Assembly (NCBI GenBank): GCA_020633415.1
Contig: JACKDQ010000002.1
Location: 620,001 to 684,000 of the forward strand
Length of the DNA: 64,000 nt
Reading direction: 5' to 3'
Source: Deltaproteobacteria bacterium
GTDB taxonomy: Bacteria > Myxococcota_A > Polyangia > GCA-2747355
The notes beneath the pieces were generated by a model. The model searched no databases. It was not told the origin of the DNA and was given only the letters and a program-made list of their open reading frames with translations. Of this stretch, positions 51,327 through 60,500 are shown piece after piece. Position 1 is the first letter of the stretch. Each line of letters starts with the position of its first letter. Made by a program: the position numbers and the translations under genes.

Positions 51327-52355
51327 ATGTTCAGACTTCGACTTTTGACGATCACGCTGTTGTGCGCATTGTCCGCTCCAGCTTGGAGCAACAGCGGCGT
51401 TCCGGGAGCCCAGTTAGTCGACAAGAAGGACGTCACGCCCAGCGACCGTTCAGACGGTTGGGTTCCACGCTTCAAGATCGGTGCATCGGTCAACCTGGGG
51501 ACGAGCAGTAACGTCGTCGGTCAGACCGACGGCACGACGTTCACGCTCGGCCTGCAAGCGGAGGGCGGCTTCGACTATTTCAAGGGCTCCCACGAATGGC
51601 GAAACTCGCTGAAACTCACCGAGGCGCTCAGCCGCTCCCCGGCGATAAAGAAGTTCGTCAAGAGCAACGACGCACTGTCGCTCGAAAGCACCTACCTCTA
51701 CGCCTTCAAGTCGCTCCCCTGGTTCGGTCCTTACGGCCAACTTCAAGTCGACACCGCGATCTTCCAAGGGCATGCGGTCAGCGGCGACCAGGTGACCTAC
51801 AATATCGCGCGCACTAACGGCACCACCGAGCAGCGCGTGGGTACGACGCTGCAAACATCCGACCCGTTCCAACCGCTGCTGCTACGCGAAGCGATCGGCT
51901 TCTTTGCCCGTCCCTACAAGACGGCGACCCACGAGATCGAATTCAAGGGTGGCTTTGGCGCGCGGCATTACTTCGCCAATGGCACCTTGACCGTCAAAGA
52001 CGACGGCGGCACGCCCGAAATCGAAGTCGTCGAGCTGCAAACGGTCCATCAAGGCGGACCACTGATCGGTGCCGAACTTCGCGGCAAGATCAGCAAGCGC
52101 GGCATCGGCTACACGATGGGCGCCGAGGCAATGATTCCGCTGATCAAGAGCGAAGAGAGCACGAAGGGCGCGCTCGAGCTGACCAACGTGTTGTTCTACG
52201 CTAGCGTCTCACTCAAACTGGTCAGCTGGGCCTCGCTCGACTACAGTCTGCGCGCACTGCGCGAAGCTCAGGTCCTCGATGAATTCCAGGTCCAGAACAC
52301 CCTGCTGCTGACTTTCAGTTGGGATTTGATCGCCCCTCCGCCGCCGAAAAAGTAG
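51327..52355 (+). CDS. Outer-membrane beta-barrel protein (DUF3078-like)
   Basis: The start is ATG 51327, with GAGGAGA seven bases upstream; the frame to 51261 adds 22 codons without a signal. The 342-residue product has a signal peptide (FRLRLLTITLLCALSAPAWS) and a mature part of alternating beta-strands (FKIGASVNLGTSSNV, FTLGLQAEGGFDYF, EIEFKGGFGARHYF). The order of opening blocks and the final strand (LLLTFSWDLI) resemble DUF3078 barrels. It is small for a porin. It has no operon partner and is followed by a 7-bp hairpin at 52384-52403, then ileS. Function is unknown. Confidence 0.68.
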   Translation: MFRLRLLTITLLCALSAPAWSNSGVPGAQLVDKKDVTPSDRSDGWVPRFKIGASVNLGTSSNVVGQTDGTTFTLGLQAEGGFDYFKGSHEWRNSLKLTEALSRSPAIKKFVKSNDALSLESTYLYAFKSLPWFGPYGQLQVDTAIFQGHAVSGDQVTYNIARTNGTTEQRVGTTLQTSDPFQPLLLREAIGFFARPYKTATHEIEFKGGFGARHYFANGTLTVKDDGGTPEIEVVELQTVHQGGPLIGAELRGKISKRGIGYTMGAEAMIPLIKSEESTKGALELTNVLFYASVSLKLVSWASLDYSLRALREAQVLDEFQVQNTLLLTFSWDLIAPPPPKK

Positions 52356-52383
52356 TAACAACTTCGCGGCTGTGCTGCCGACT

Positions 52384-52403
52384 GGCTCGGGCCTCACCGA
52401 GCC
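52384..52403 (+). other. Short hairpin between the barrel gene and the tRNA synthetase gene
   Basis: ggctcgg (52384-52390) pairs with ccgagcc (52397-52403) around loop gcctca. There is no T run after it, so it is at best a weak terminator or a leader hairpin for the downstream gene. The downstream leader shows no T-box consensus. Confidence 0.4.
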
Positions 52404-52519
52404 AACTTGTCCTCACCTCCCCGACCACGCTCCACGGTTGAAAGGCCGATCTCCCCGGGGTACAACCCCTTGTCGACCGTCGCAAGCGGCTAGCGGGCGG
52501 CGAGCAATAGGAATCAGCG

Positions 52520-55500
52520 ATGAGCGAGCAAGCGAAGAGTGCCAAAAGCGTGCGTGTCGAACCCGGCAGCGGTCAGCAACGCGTCGATCCCTGGTTCGAC
52601 CTGCCAGCGCTAGAGCGTGAGATCCTCGACTTTTGGCAGGAAAGCGCGGCTTTCGAACGGCTGCGCGAGCAAAATGCCGACAAGCCGCCCTATTCGTTTC
52701 TGGACGGTCCGATCACCGCTAACAACAAGATGGGCGTTCACCACGCCTGGGGTCGAACGCTCAAAGATGCCTTCCAGCGCTACTGGGCGATGAACGGCCG
52801 CAGCCTGCGCTACCAGAATGGATTTGACTGCCAGGGTCTCTGGGTTGAGGTCGAGGTCGAAAAGGAACTCGGCCTACTAACCAAAGACCAGGTTCGCGAC
52901 TACGGCATCGCCGAGTTCGTGCAGGCCTGCAAGGCGCGGGTCGAGAAGTATTCGACGATCCAGACCGCCCAGTCGGTGCGACTCGGCATGTGGATGGACT
53001 GGGACAACTCCTACTTTACGATGAGTGAGGAGAACAACTATACGATCTGGTCGTTCCTCAAGAAGTGTCATCAGCGCAAGAAGGTCTATCACAGCTACGA
53101 CGTGATGCCTTGGTCGGGCCGCAGTGGATCGGCGTACTCGCAAATGGAAATCATCGAGGGACGCAAACTGGTCGCCCACACCGCGCTGTTTGTTCGCTTC
53201 CCGCTACGCGAACGCGCGGGAGAAAATCTGCTGGTCTGGACGACAACTCCGTGGACGTTGACCTCAAACGTCGCTGCCGCGGTCAACACCGAGCTCGATT
53301 ACGTCAAGCTACGCGACAACAAGAGCGGGGAGCTGTTCTACTTCGCCGCCGAGAACCTCGAGTTCAAACGACTCGAGCGCCAGTTCAAAGAGAAGAAGGA
53401 CTGGGTCGACGGGGTCCCCAAACTTAAGACGATCGCACAAATCTTCAACGAACGCGGCGGCTACGAGATCGAGGGCACGGTCAAGGGCGCAGAGCTGGTT
53501 GGCCTGACCTATCACGGCCCCTTTGATGAGCTCCCCGCGGTGGGCGTGGTCGGTGGTTACCCCTTCACCAACGAGAGTCTTTCGCAAAGCGCGCGCGATG
53601 CCCACCGGGTGATCGATGGCGGTCGCGATAGCCACGGCAACCCCGTCGTCGTCGCCGGCGAAGGAACGGGAATCGTCCACACTGCGCCGGGCTGCGGCGA
53701 CATCGACCACGAGATCGGCAAGAAGCTCGGCCTGCCCAACATCGCTCCACTCGATGAAAGCGCGGCATTCGTCGACAATTTTGGCGAGCTAACCGGCAAA
53801 CGTGCCACCGACAAAGAGACCGTCGACTGGGTGATCGACTCGCTCAAGCAGAAGGGCCTCCTCGTCGCGACCGAGCGATACCCACACGTATATCCGCACT
53901 GCTGGCGGACCGGCGACGAGCTGGTCTTTCGCTTGGTGGATGAGTGGTACATCGATATGGACTGGCGCGACGAGATCAAGAAGGTCGTCGAAGACATCCG
54001 CTGGATCCCCGCTTGGGGCAAAGACCGCGAGCTCGAGTGGTTGAGCAACATGCGCGATTGGCTGATCTCCAAGAAGCGCTTTTGGGGTCTCGCCTTGCCG
54101 ATCTGGGTCTGCGAAAAATGTTCGGCCTTCGATGTGATCGGCAGCAGAGAAGAACTCAAAGAGCGCGCGATCGCCGGCTGGGACCAGTTTGAAGGTCACA
54201 CGCCACATCGCCCCTGGGTCGACCAGGTAAAGATCGCCTGCAGCGAATGCGGCGGCACCGCCCACCGCATCGAAGACGTAGGCAATCCCTGGCTAGACGC
54301 GGGCATCGTCCCTTACTCGACCGTCCACTACAACAGCGACCGCGAATACTGGTCGAAGTGGATCCCAGCCGACCTAGTGCTCGAGTGCTTCCCAGGTCAG
54401 TTCCGCAACTGGTTCTACGCGCTGCTCTCGATGAGCACAATGATGGAGCAGATCGCACCCTTCAAGACCCTGCTCGGCCATGCCTTGGTTCGCGATGAGG
54501 AAGGCCGCGAGATGCACAAGTCGACCGGCAATGCGATTTGGTTCGACGATGCAGCGGAGCAGTCGGGTGCCGATGCAATGCGCTGGCTTTATGTCAGCCA
54601 TGAGCCGACAAGTAACCTGAATTTTGGCTTCAACGTGCTGCGCGATGTGCGCGGCAAGTTTCTCAATACGCTGTGGAACACCTACGGCTTCTACGTCAAC
54701 TACGCGCGCTTGGTCAGTGATTTCGACCCGGCCAACGCACCACCATTTGCCGAACGACCCGACTTCGACCGCTGGATTCTCAGCGAGCTACAACACACGA
54801 TCAGCGCCTGTCGTGAGGGGATCGAGCGCTATGATATGCGCGCGGCAGCACGAACGATCGAGCGTTTCCTCGACGATCTCTCGGGTTGGTACATTCGCCA
54901 CAACCGCCGGCGGTTCTGGAAGTCCGACGACGACGGCGATCTGCGAACGGCGCTGGCCACGCTCCACCAGTGCGTGACAGCACTGATCCGCCTCGCAGCA
55001 CCGATGATCCCGTTCGTCACCGAGGCGATCTACCAAAACCTCGTCCGCGGCCTCGACGAAGCCGCCCCGCAAAGCGTGCATCACTGCAGATACCCGAGCG
55101 CCGATAACGCGCTGATCGACCAGACGCTGACCGACCAAATGCGGGCGATCCAGCGCCTGAACAGCTTGGCACTTTCAGCGCGCGAGGCAAAGAAGCTCAA
55201 GGTGCGCCAGCCGCTAGCAACCCTAACGATCGGTCCCGCCGACGCGTTGGAGCTGCAGGCAGCGCAGCGCTTTAGCGAAATGCTCCGCGATGACCTCAAC
55301 GTCAAGCGCGTCGAGATTCGCCAAGCCGGTGCAGCAAGTCCATTGAGCTACGAGCTGAAGCCCAACTTCAAAACCATCGGCGCAAAATTTGGCAAGCAAA
55401 CGCAAACGGTCGCGGCAGCGGTCCACGCGAACACAGTCCGGCTACTGCAAGAGTGGCGCGGCGGTGCTGAGCTGATGACCGTTGAGACCAAGGACGGGCC

Positions 55501-55876
55501 CTTCGAAATCTCGCGCCAGGAAGTCATCGTCGCCGCCGTTCAACCCGAGGGACTCTCGGTTGCCGAGGACCGCGGCACCTGGGTCGCCTTTGACACCGAG
55601 CTGAGCGAGGAGCTGCTCGTCGAGGGTAAAATGCGCGACCTCCTGCGGCGCCTTCAAATGCAGAGAAAAGACTGCGGTCTGCAGGTCGAAGATCGCATCG
55701 AGATCGCTTGGCATAGTGCTGACCCGATGGTCGAGCAGGTCTTCGCCGGCTTTGCCGACTACATGTCGGCCGAGTTGCTCTGCACCAAACTCAGCCGAGC
55801 TGAGACCGCGCCGCAAGACGCCCAAACGATCGCCTTCGAAGGGCACAGTGTCGAGATCATGCTCCGCAAAGCCTAG
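52520..55876 (+). CDS. ileS: Isoleucyl-tRNA synthetase family protein with atypical HIGH motif
   Basis: This 1118-residue class Ia synthetase starts at ATG 52520 with AGGAA upstream. Rossmann entry FLDGPITANNKMGVHHAWG carries HHAW (74-77) in place of HIGH, so the last His is Trp. An editing domain is present (about 220-430, with VVAGEGTGIVHTAPG containing the HTAPG editing core). The second signature is MHKSTGN (665 onward) in place of KMSKS. The anticodon-binding and C-terminal domains follow to the end. The signature resembles a large group of bacterial proteins annotated as class I ligases of the Ile/Val group. It charges tRNA(Ile) with isoleucine if active. It is alone, followed after 33 bp by the hybrid kinase. 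Confidence 0.82.
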   Translation: MSEQAKSAKSVRVEPGSGQQRVDPWFDLPALEREILDFWQESAAFERLREQNADKPPYSFLDGPITANNKMGVHHAWGRTLKDAFQRYWAMNGRSLRYQNGFDCQGLWVEVEVEKELGLLTKDQVRDYGIAEFVQACKARVEKYSTIQTAQSVRLGMWMDWDNSYFTMSEENNYTIWSFLKKCHQRKKVYHSYDVMPWSGRSGSAYSQMEIIEGRKLVAHTALFVRFPLRERAGENLLVWTTTPWTLTSNVAAAVNTELDYVKLRDNKSGELFYFAAENLEFKRLERQFKEKKDWVDGVPKLKTIAQIFNERGGYEIEGTVKGAELVGLTYHGPFDELPAVGVVGGYPFTNESLSQSARDAHRVIDGGRDSHGNPVVVAGEGTGIVHTAPGCGDIDHEIGKKLGLPNIAPLDESAAFVDNFGELTGKRATDKETVDWVIDSLKQKGLLVATERYPHVYPHCWRTGDELVFRLVDEWYIDMDWRDEIKKVVEDIRWIPAWGKDRELEWLSNMRDWLISKKRFWGLALPIWVCEKCSAFDVIGSREELKERAIAGWDQFEGHTPHRPWVDQVKIACSECGGTAHRIEDVGNPWLDAGIVPYSTVHYNSDREYWSKWIPADLVLECFPGQFRNWFYALLSMSTMMEQIAPFKTLLGHALVRDEEGREMHKSTGNAIWFDDAAEQSGADAMRWLYVSHEPTSNLNFGFNVLRDVRGKFLNTLWNTYGFYVNYARLVSDFDPANAPPFAERPDFDRWILSELQHTISACREGIERYDMRAAARTIERFLDDLSGWYIRHNRRRFWKSDDDGDLRTALATLHQCVTALIRLAAPMIPFVTEAIYQNLVRGLDEAAPQSVHHCRYPSADNALIDQTLTDQMRAIQRLNSLALSAREAKKLKVRQPLATLTIGPADALELQAAQRFSEMLRDDLNVKRVEIRQAGAASPLSYELKPNFKTIGAKFGKQTQTVAAAVHANTVRLLQEWRGGAELMTVETKDGPFEISRQEVIVAAVQPEGLSVAEDRGTWVAFDTELSEELLVEGKMRDLLRRLQMQRKDCGLQVEDRIEIAWHSADPMVEQVFAGFADYMSAELLCTKLSRAETAPQDAQTIAFEGHSVEIMLRKA

Positions 55877-55909
55877 ACCGCGACCCGGCGGCTTCTGCTA
55901 TCATCCGGC

Positions 55910-57472
55910 ATGGTTTGTCCACCACTCAAGCCCGAGTCTCAGAGCCTCTCTGCTGATGATCTAGACGAGGGCTTCCGCCGGATTTACGAAGCCACACCGG
56001 CGATGATGCACTCGATCAACGGCGACGGTTGCATCGAGCTGGTCACCGATGCCTGGCTCTACCGGCTGGGCTACACGCGCGAACAGGTGCTCGGACGTCC
56101 TTCGGTCGACTTCTTGACCCCTCGCAGCGCGGCCTACGCCACCGAAGTGATATTGCCGGCATATTTCAAGACCGGTCGCTGCGAAGACGTCGCCTACCAA
56201 TTCGTTTGCGCCGATGGATCGCTGGTCGACGTTCTACTTTCGGCAACCGCGCAGATCGATGCGAGCGGCAAATTCGTCCGCTCGCTCGCTGTGCTAACCG
56301 ATGTAACCGAAAAGAACCGCGCAATCGAACAGAAGCTGCATCTGCAACGACAGCTTCATCAATCGCAGAAAATGGAGGCTGTCGGTCGACTGGCGGGCGG
56401 CATCGCTCACGACTTCAACAATCTACTGACCGTGATCTTCACTTACGGCAACTTCGTTCTCGAAGCGCTCGATGCTGACAGCCGCAGTTACAGCGACATG
56501 GCACAGATCATCCGCGCCGCCGAGTCAGCAACCGAGCTGCTCAAAAAGCTGTTGGCGTTTTCGGCAGGTCGAGCGACCGGCGGGCCGGCAGCAAAGGTCG
56601 ACCAAACCATCGAACAAATCCAACCCCTGCTGCGCCCTTTGCTCGGCCCAGGGGTCGAACTCACGCTCGAATTAGCTTGCGATCAACAGGCGGCGCACAT
56701 CGATCGCAGCGAACTCGAGCAGGTGCTGGTCAATCTGGTGGTCAACGCCCGCGACGCGATGCCCGCCGGCGGGAAGTTAACCATCCGCACTCGACCGATC
56801 GCTCAGCAAACAAGCGTCAGCGACGCGCAGTCGTCGCACCCATCACAATTGCTGATCGAGGTTGAAGACACTGGCGTGGGCATGGATGAGCACACGATCA
56901 GTCGCGCCTTTGACCCCTTCTTCACCAGCAAGGCCCCTAACAAGGGCACGGGCCTCGGCCTTTCAACCTGCTACGGCATCGTCAAGCGCCATCGCGGAGA
57001 GATTTGGATCACCAGCGAGCCTGGCCACGGAACCTGTTGCTCGGTGAGCTTACCGCTCGTCGACACCGATGAGGCCAGCACCGCAGCAGCAGCCAGTCTG
57101 CCGTCACCGCGTGGGTCAGAAACGATCTTGGTAATCGAAGACCAACCCGCGGTCTTGGCCTCACTGCAGCGAACCTTGCGACACGCCGGCTACCAGACGC
57201 TTAGCGCCTCGGATACTGAACAAGCCACGGCGCTCGCCCAAGCCAACCAACAAAGCATTCGGCTGGTGCTTGCCGATGTAATGATGCCGGGCCTTAGCGG
57301 CCCTGAACTCGTAGAGCGCTTGCGACCGAGCCTGCCACAAGCGCGCGTGCTCTATATCAGCGGCCATACCGATGAACTGCCCGAAGATGAGCTGCTGTTG
57401 CGCAAGCCCTTCAAGCCGAGTGAACTCGTGCGTCGGATTCGCCAACTGCTCGATGGGCCCGCAGCACCCTAG
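55910..57472 (+). CDS. Hybrid sensor histidine kinase: PAS, HisKA, ATPase, receiver
   Basis: This 520-residue cytoplasmic sensor has a PAS domain at about 20-135. The dimerisation/phospho-acceptor helix contains GGIAHDFNN with His167. The ATPase has the N-box VNLVVNARDAM near 272-284, EDTGVGM near 319-325, the F-box DPFFTS and GTGLGLST near 346-353. A C-terminal receiver follows from about 403: ED pair at 410-411, phospho-acceptor Asp456 in LADVMMPGLSG, and Lys in LRKPFKPSE. No TM segment is visible. This is the NtrB-like HisKA subclass with the receiver fused. No stand-alone response regulator lies beside it, so the partner is elsewhere. The ATG is 33 bp after ileS and lacks a clear ribosome site. 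Confidence 0.92.
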   Translation: MVCPPLKPESQSLSADDLDEGFRRIYEATPAMMHSINGDGCIELVTDAWLYRLGYTREQVLGRPSVDFLTPRSAAYATEVILPAYFKTGRCEDVAYQFVCADGSLVDVLLSATAQIDASGKFVRSLAVLTDVTEKNRAIEQKLHLQRQLHQSQKMEAVGRLAGGIAHDFNNLLTVIFTYGNFVLEALDADSRSYSDMAQIIRAAESATELLKKLLAFSAGRATGGPAAKVDQTIEQIQPLLRPLLGPGVELTLELACDQQAAHIDRSELEQVLVNLVVNARDAMPAGGKLTIRTRPIAQQTSVSDAQSSHPSQLLIEVEDTGVGMDEHTISRAFDPFFTSKAPNKGTGLGLSTCYGIVKRHRGEIWITSEPGHGTCCSVSLPLVDTDEASTAAAASLPSPRGSETILVIEDQPAVLASLQRTLRHAGYQTLSASDTEQATALAQANQQSIRLVLADVMMPGLSGPELVERLRPSLPQARVLYISGHTDELPEDELLLRKPFKPSELVRRIRQLLDGPAAP

Positions 57473-57521
57473 CAGCAACGGCGCAACTGCTGTTCTGGCA
57501 GCCGTTGAGTGGCAACCTCGA

Positions 57522-60500
57522 TCAACGCGCAGCCGAACTCGCGGCCGAGATTAGCTCGCAAACCAGGGCATCGTGGGTTCGACTAAACCCCGCGCGCACC
57601 AATGCCTCGGCCCACTTCGAAGACGGAGCCGGCACGCCATTGATCTGATCGATCCGCAACGAGAGACGACGGCGGCGACGCGTGAGCAACGGCAAAGCAT
57701 CGGTAAACGATTCGGTCAAATCACCGGGCGACAGCGCCGAAAACACCACCAGGCGTCGATTGTCTTTGGAGAGCAAAGCGACCGCCTGACCACCACGGAG
57801 GATCACGGTATTGCCCACGCGGCGCTGGAGCGATGGACTTCCCTCTGCGGCCGGCGGCCAGGGCAACAGGCTGCCATAGGGGTTGGCCGGATCCGTTGCC
57901 GCCAAGACCACTACCGCGCGCTCGGCCTGACGGCTCGATGCACGCAAGCGGTCGACCGCAGCGGGGTGGGCGAACTGCTGCCCACCAAGACCGTCGACGA
58001 ACAGGCCACGGCGCACCTTGCCGGCCTGCTCCATATCGCTCAGCACGCGCGAGATGCGACCAAAACCACCAACGAGTCGCTCGTGGGCCACGCAGTCGCG
58101 GCCGACGATCCCATAGCGTTCGATCAACAGATTGGCCCAAGCCAGCAGCTGCTCGGTCGCTGCTGCGTGCTTCGGGCGCGGCACCAGCGACCAGCGCCCG
58201 CCAATCGGTGTAGCGCTCGATCGGCGTCCACGGCGCGAGCCGCGGGCCAGTTCGCGCAACACCGCAAAGTTATCGTTGGTCACCAGTCCGGCCCAGACGA
58301 GGTCCCAAAGCGCCTCCGTCAGCGTAAGCAGATCGGTCTCCACCGAGGCTAGCAGATCGGCGGTAAACAGCGCACCGCCCTCGGCCAGGCGAGCAAGCAG
58401 TGATCGCTGGGCCTCTCCCGCTAGCGTGTTGCTCGTCGCATCGAGCAAGCGCGCCAACTGCGCCCGTGGGTAAAGGGCGATCCGCCCATCGGTCGGCGAA
58501 AGCGCGCCGCAACCGACCCAAACCACTTCGCCGGCCATACCGAGCTGATCGAGTAACTCGGGGCGATAGTCCTCAACCCGAGCCGGCAGGATCCGCGTCT
58601 CGAGCTCAGAAAATGGTAGCGGATAGCCGGCGAGCTGCGCGACCGCATCGCGCAACGCGGGCAAGCCCCGACGCCCGGCGGCGATGCCCTGCCAACCTGA
58701 CAAGAAGCGCCCGACGGCGCGCGCCTCGACGGGCGCGACCTGTTGTCGAAGCTTGGCCAGCGTGCGCTGTCGCAGACGGCGCAGCACTTCAGGGTGACAC
58801 CACTCCTTGACGCAAACCCGCGGGTCAAAATCGCCCTTGAGCAACCGCCCAGCGCGACAGAGGCGTTCAAGCACCGGGGAGATCTCGTCGATCGTTACAG
58901 CAAAGCGCGCGGCGAGATCCGCGCTAACAAACGGTCGGTGGTTGGCAGCAAAGCGCTCGACCAAAACACCGAGTGCGTCTTCGCTGACCGCCAGCAAACT
59001 GTGCGGCACCCCAGCGGGCAGCACAACACCCAGCGCGTCGCGATAGCGCGCTGCATCCTCGACCGTGACCAGTCGCTGCTCGCCTGCCAGGCGCAGATAC
59101 ACCGCTCGGCGACTGCGCAGCAGCTGTTCGATCAGCGCTTGCGGATCAACCGCTGCGCGCAGGGCGATTTCCTGATCACTCAGATCGCCAATGCGGCGCA
59201 ACACGTCGTGGAGATCGTCGGCCGTCCGACAGAGCCGCTGCTCATCGATAAACTGCAGCTCAGCGTGCAACGTGTCGATCACCTCGGCATCAAGCAAACG
59301 CCGCAATTCCTCGTGGCCGAGCAGTTCACGCAACAAATTGCGATCGAGGGTAAGCGCCTGCGCTCGCCGCTCGGCCAGCGGCGCATCCCCTTGGTAGAGA
59401 TAGGCCGCCACATAGGCGAAGACCAGCGAGCGCGCGAAGGGCGAAGGCCGCCGGGTATCAACCTCGACCACACGCAATTGACGCGAGCGAAGGCGCGAAA
59501 GCAGATCGCGTAGCGCCGGCATATCGAACACATCATTGAGACAAGCGCGATAGGTTTCGAGAACGATCGGAAAGTCGCCGTGCTGCAGGGCAACCGCCAT
59601 CAGCTGCTGGGCCCGCAAGCGCTGTTGCCAAAGCGGCGCCCGTCGATTGTAGGCTCGGCGGGGTAGCAGCAGCGCTCGAGCAGCGTTCTCGCGAAACTGC
59701 GCGGCAAACAGCGGCGAATGGCGCAACTGCTCGACCACCAACTCCTCGACGTCGCTCGGATCGGGGATCAACGCCTCGGCAGTTGGCAACTCATCACTAT
59801 CGGCGAAACGCAAGACGATCCCATCATCGGTATGAAGCGTCTCGACATCGAAGCCATACTTGCGACTCAGCGACGCCGACAAGGCCAGCGCCCACGGCCC
59901 GTGTACCCGCCCACCGAACGGCGTCAGCAAGCAGACCCGCCAGTCGCCCAGCTCATCGGCGAAGCGCTCGATCACCAAGCACTGGTCCGTCGGCACGGCA
60001 CCGGAAACATCCAGTTGCTCTGCGATGTAGTCGAGCACATTGCGCGCGGCAAGCGGATCGAGTCGATAGCGCGACTGCAAGTGCGCCAGTCGGCCGTCTG
60101 CCGGAAGTTCACTGACCTCGCCGACGAACCGCCCGAGAGCCCGTCCTACCTCGAGCGGACGCCCGGGCCCCGCGCCGTGCCAAAAGGGCATCTTGCCGGG
60201 CTCACCTGGCGCGGGCGTAACCACAACCCGATCGCGGGTGATGTCCTCGATCCGCCAAGTCGTCGCGCCAAGAACAAACGCCTCTCCAGCACGAGACTCG
60301 TAGACCATTTCTTCGTCGAGCTCACCGACCTTGGGCCCGCGTTCGCCGAGATGTACCGCATAGCTGCCGCGATCGGCGATCGTTCCGCCATTGAGCAAAC
60401 TGATCAGCTTGGCACCAGGCCGCCCGACCACCGTGTCGGCGACGCGATCCCAATTGAGTCGCGGTCGAAGGTCGGCGAATGCATCGGACGGATAGCGCCC

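Noticed and set aside
52356..52519. Possible T-box leader before ileS
   Set aside because: A hairpin is present, but no AGGGTGG-type T-box core, so I call only a simple hairpin.
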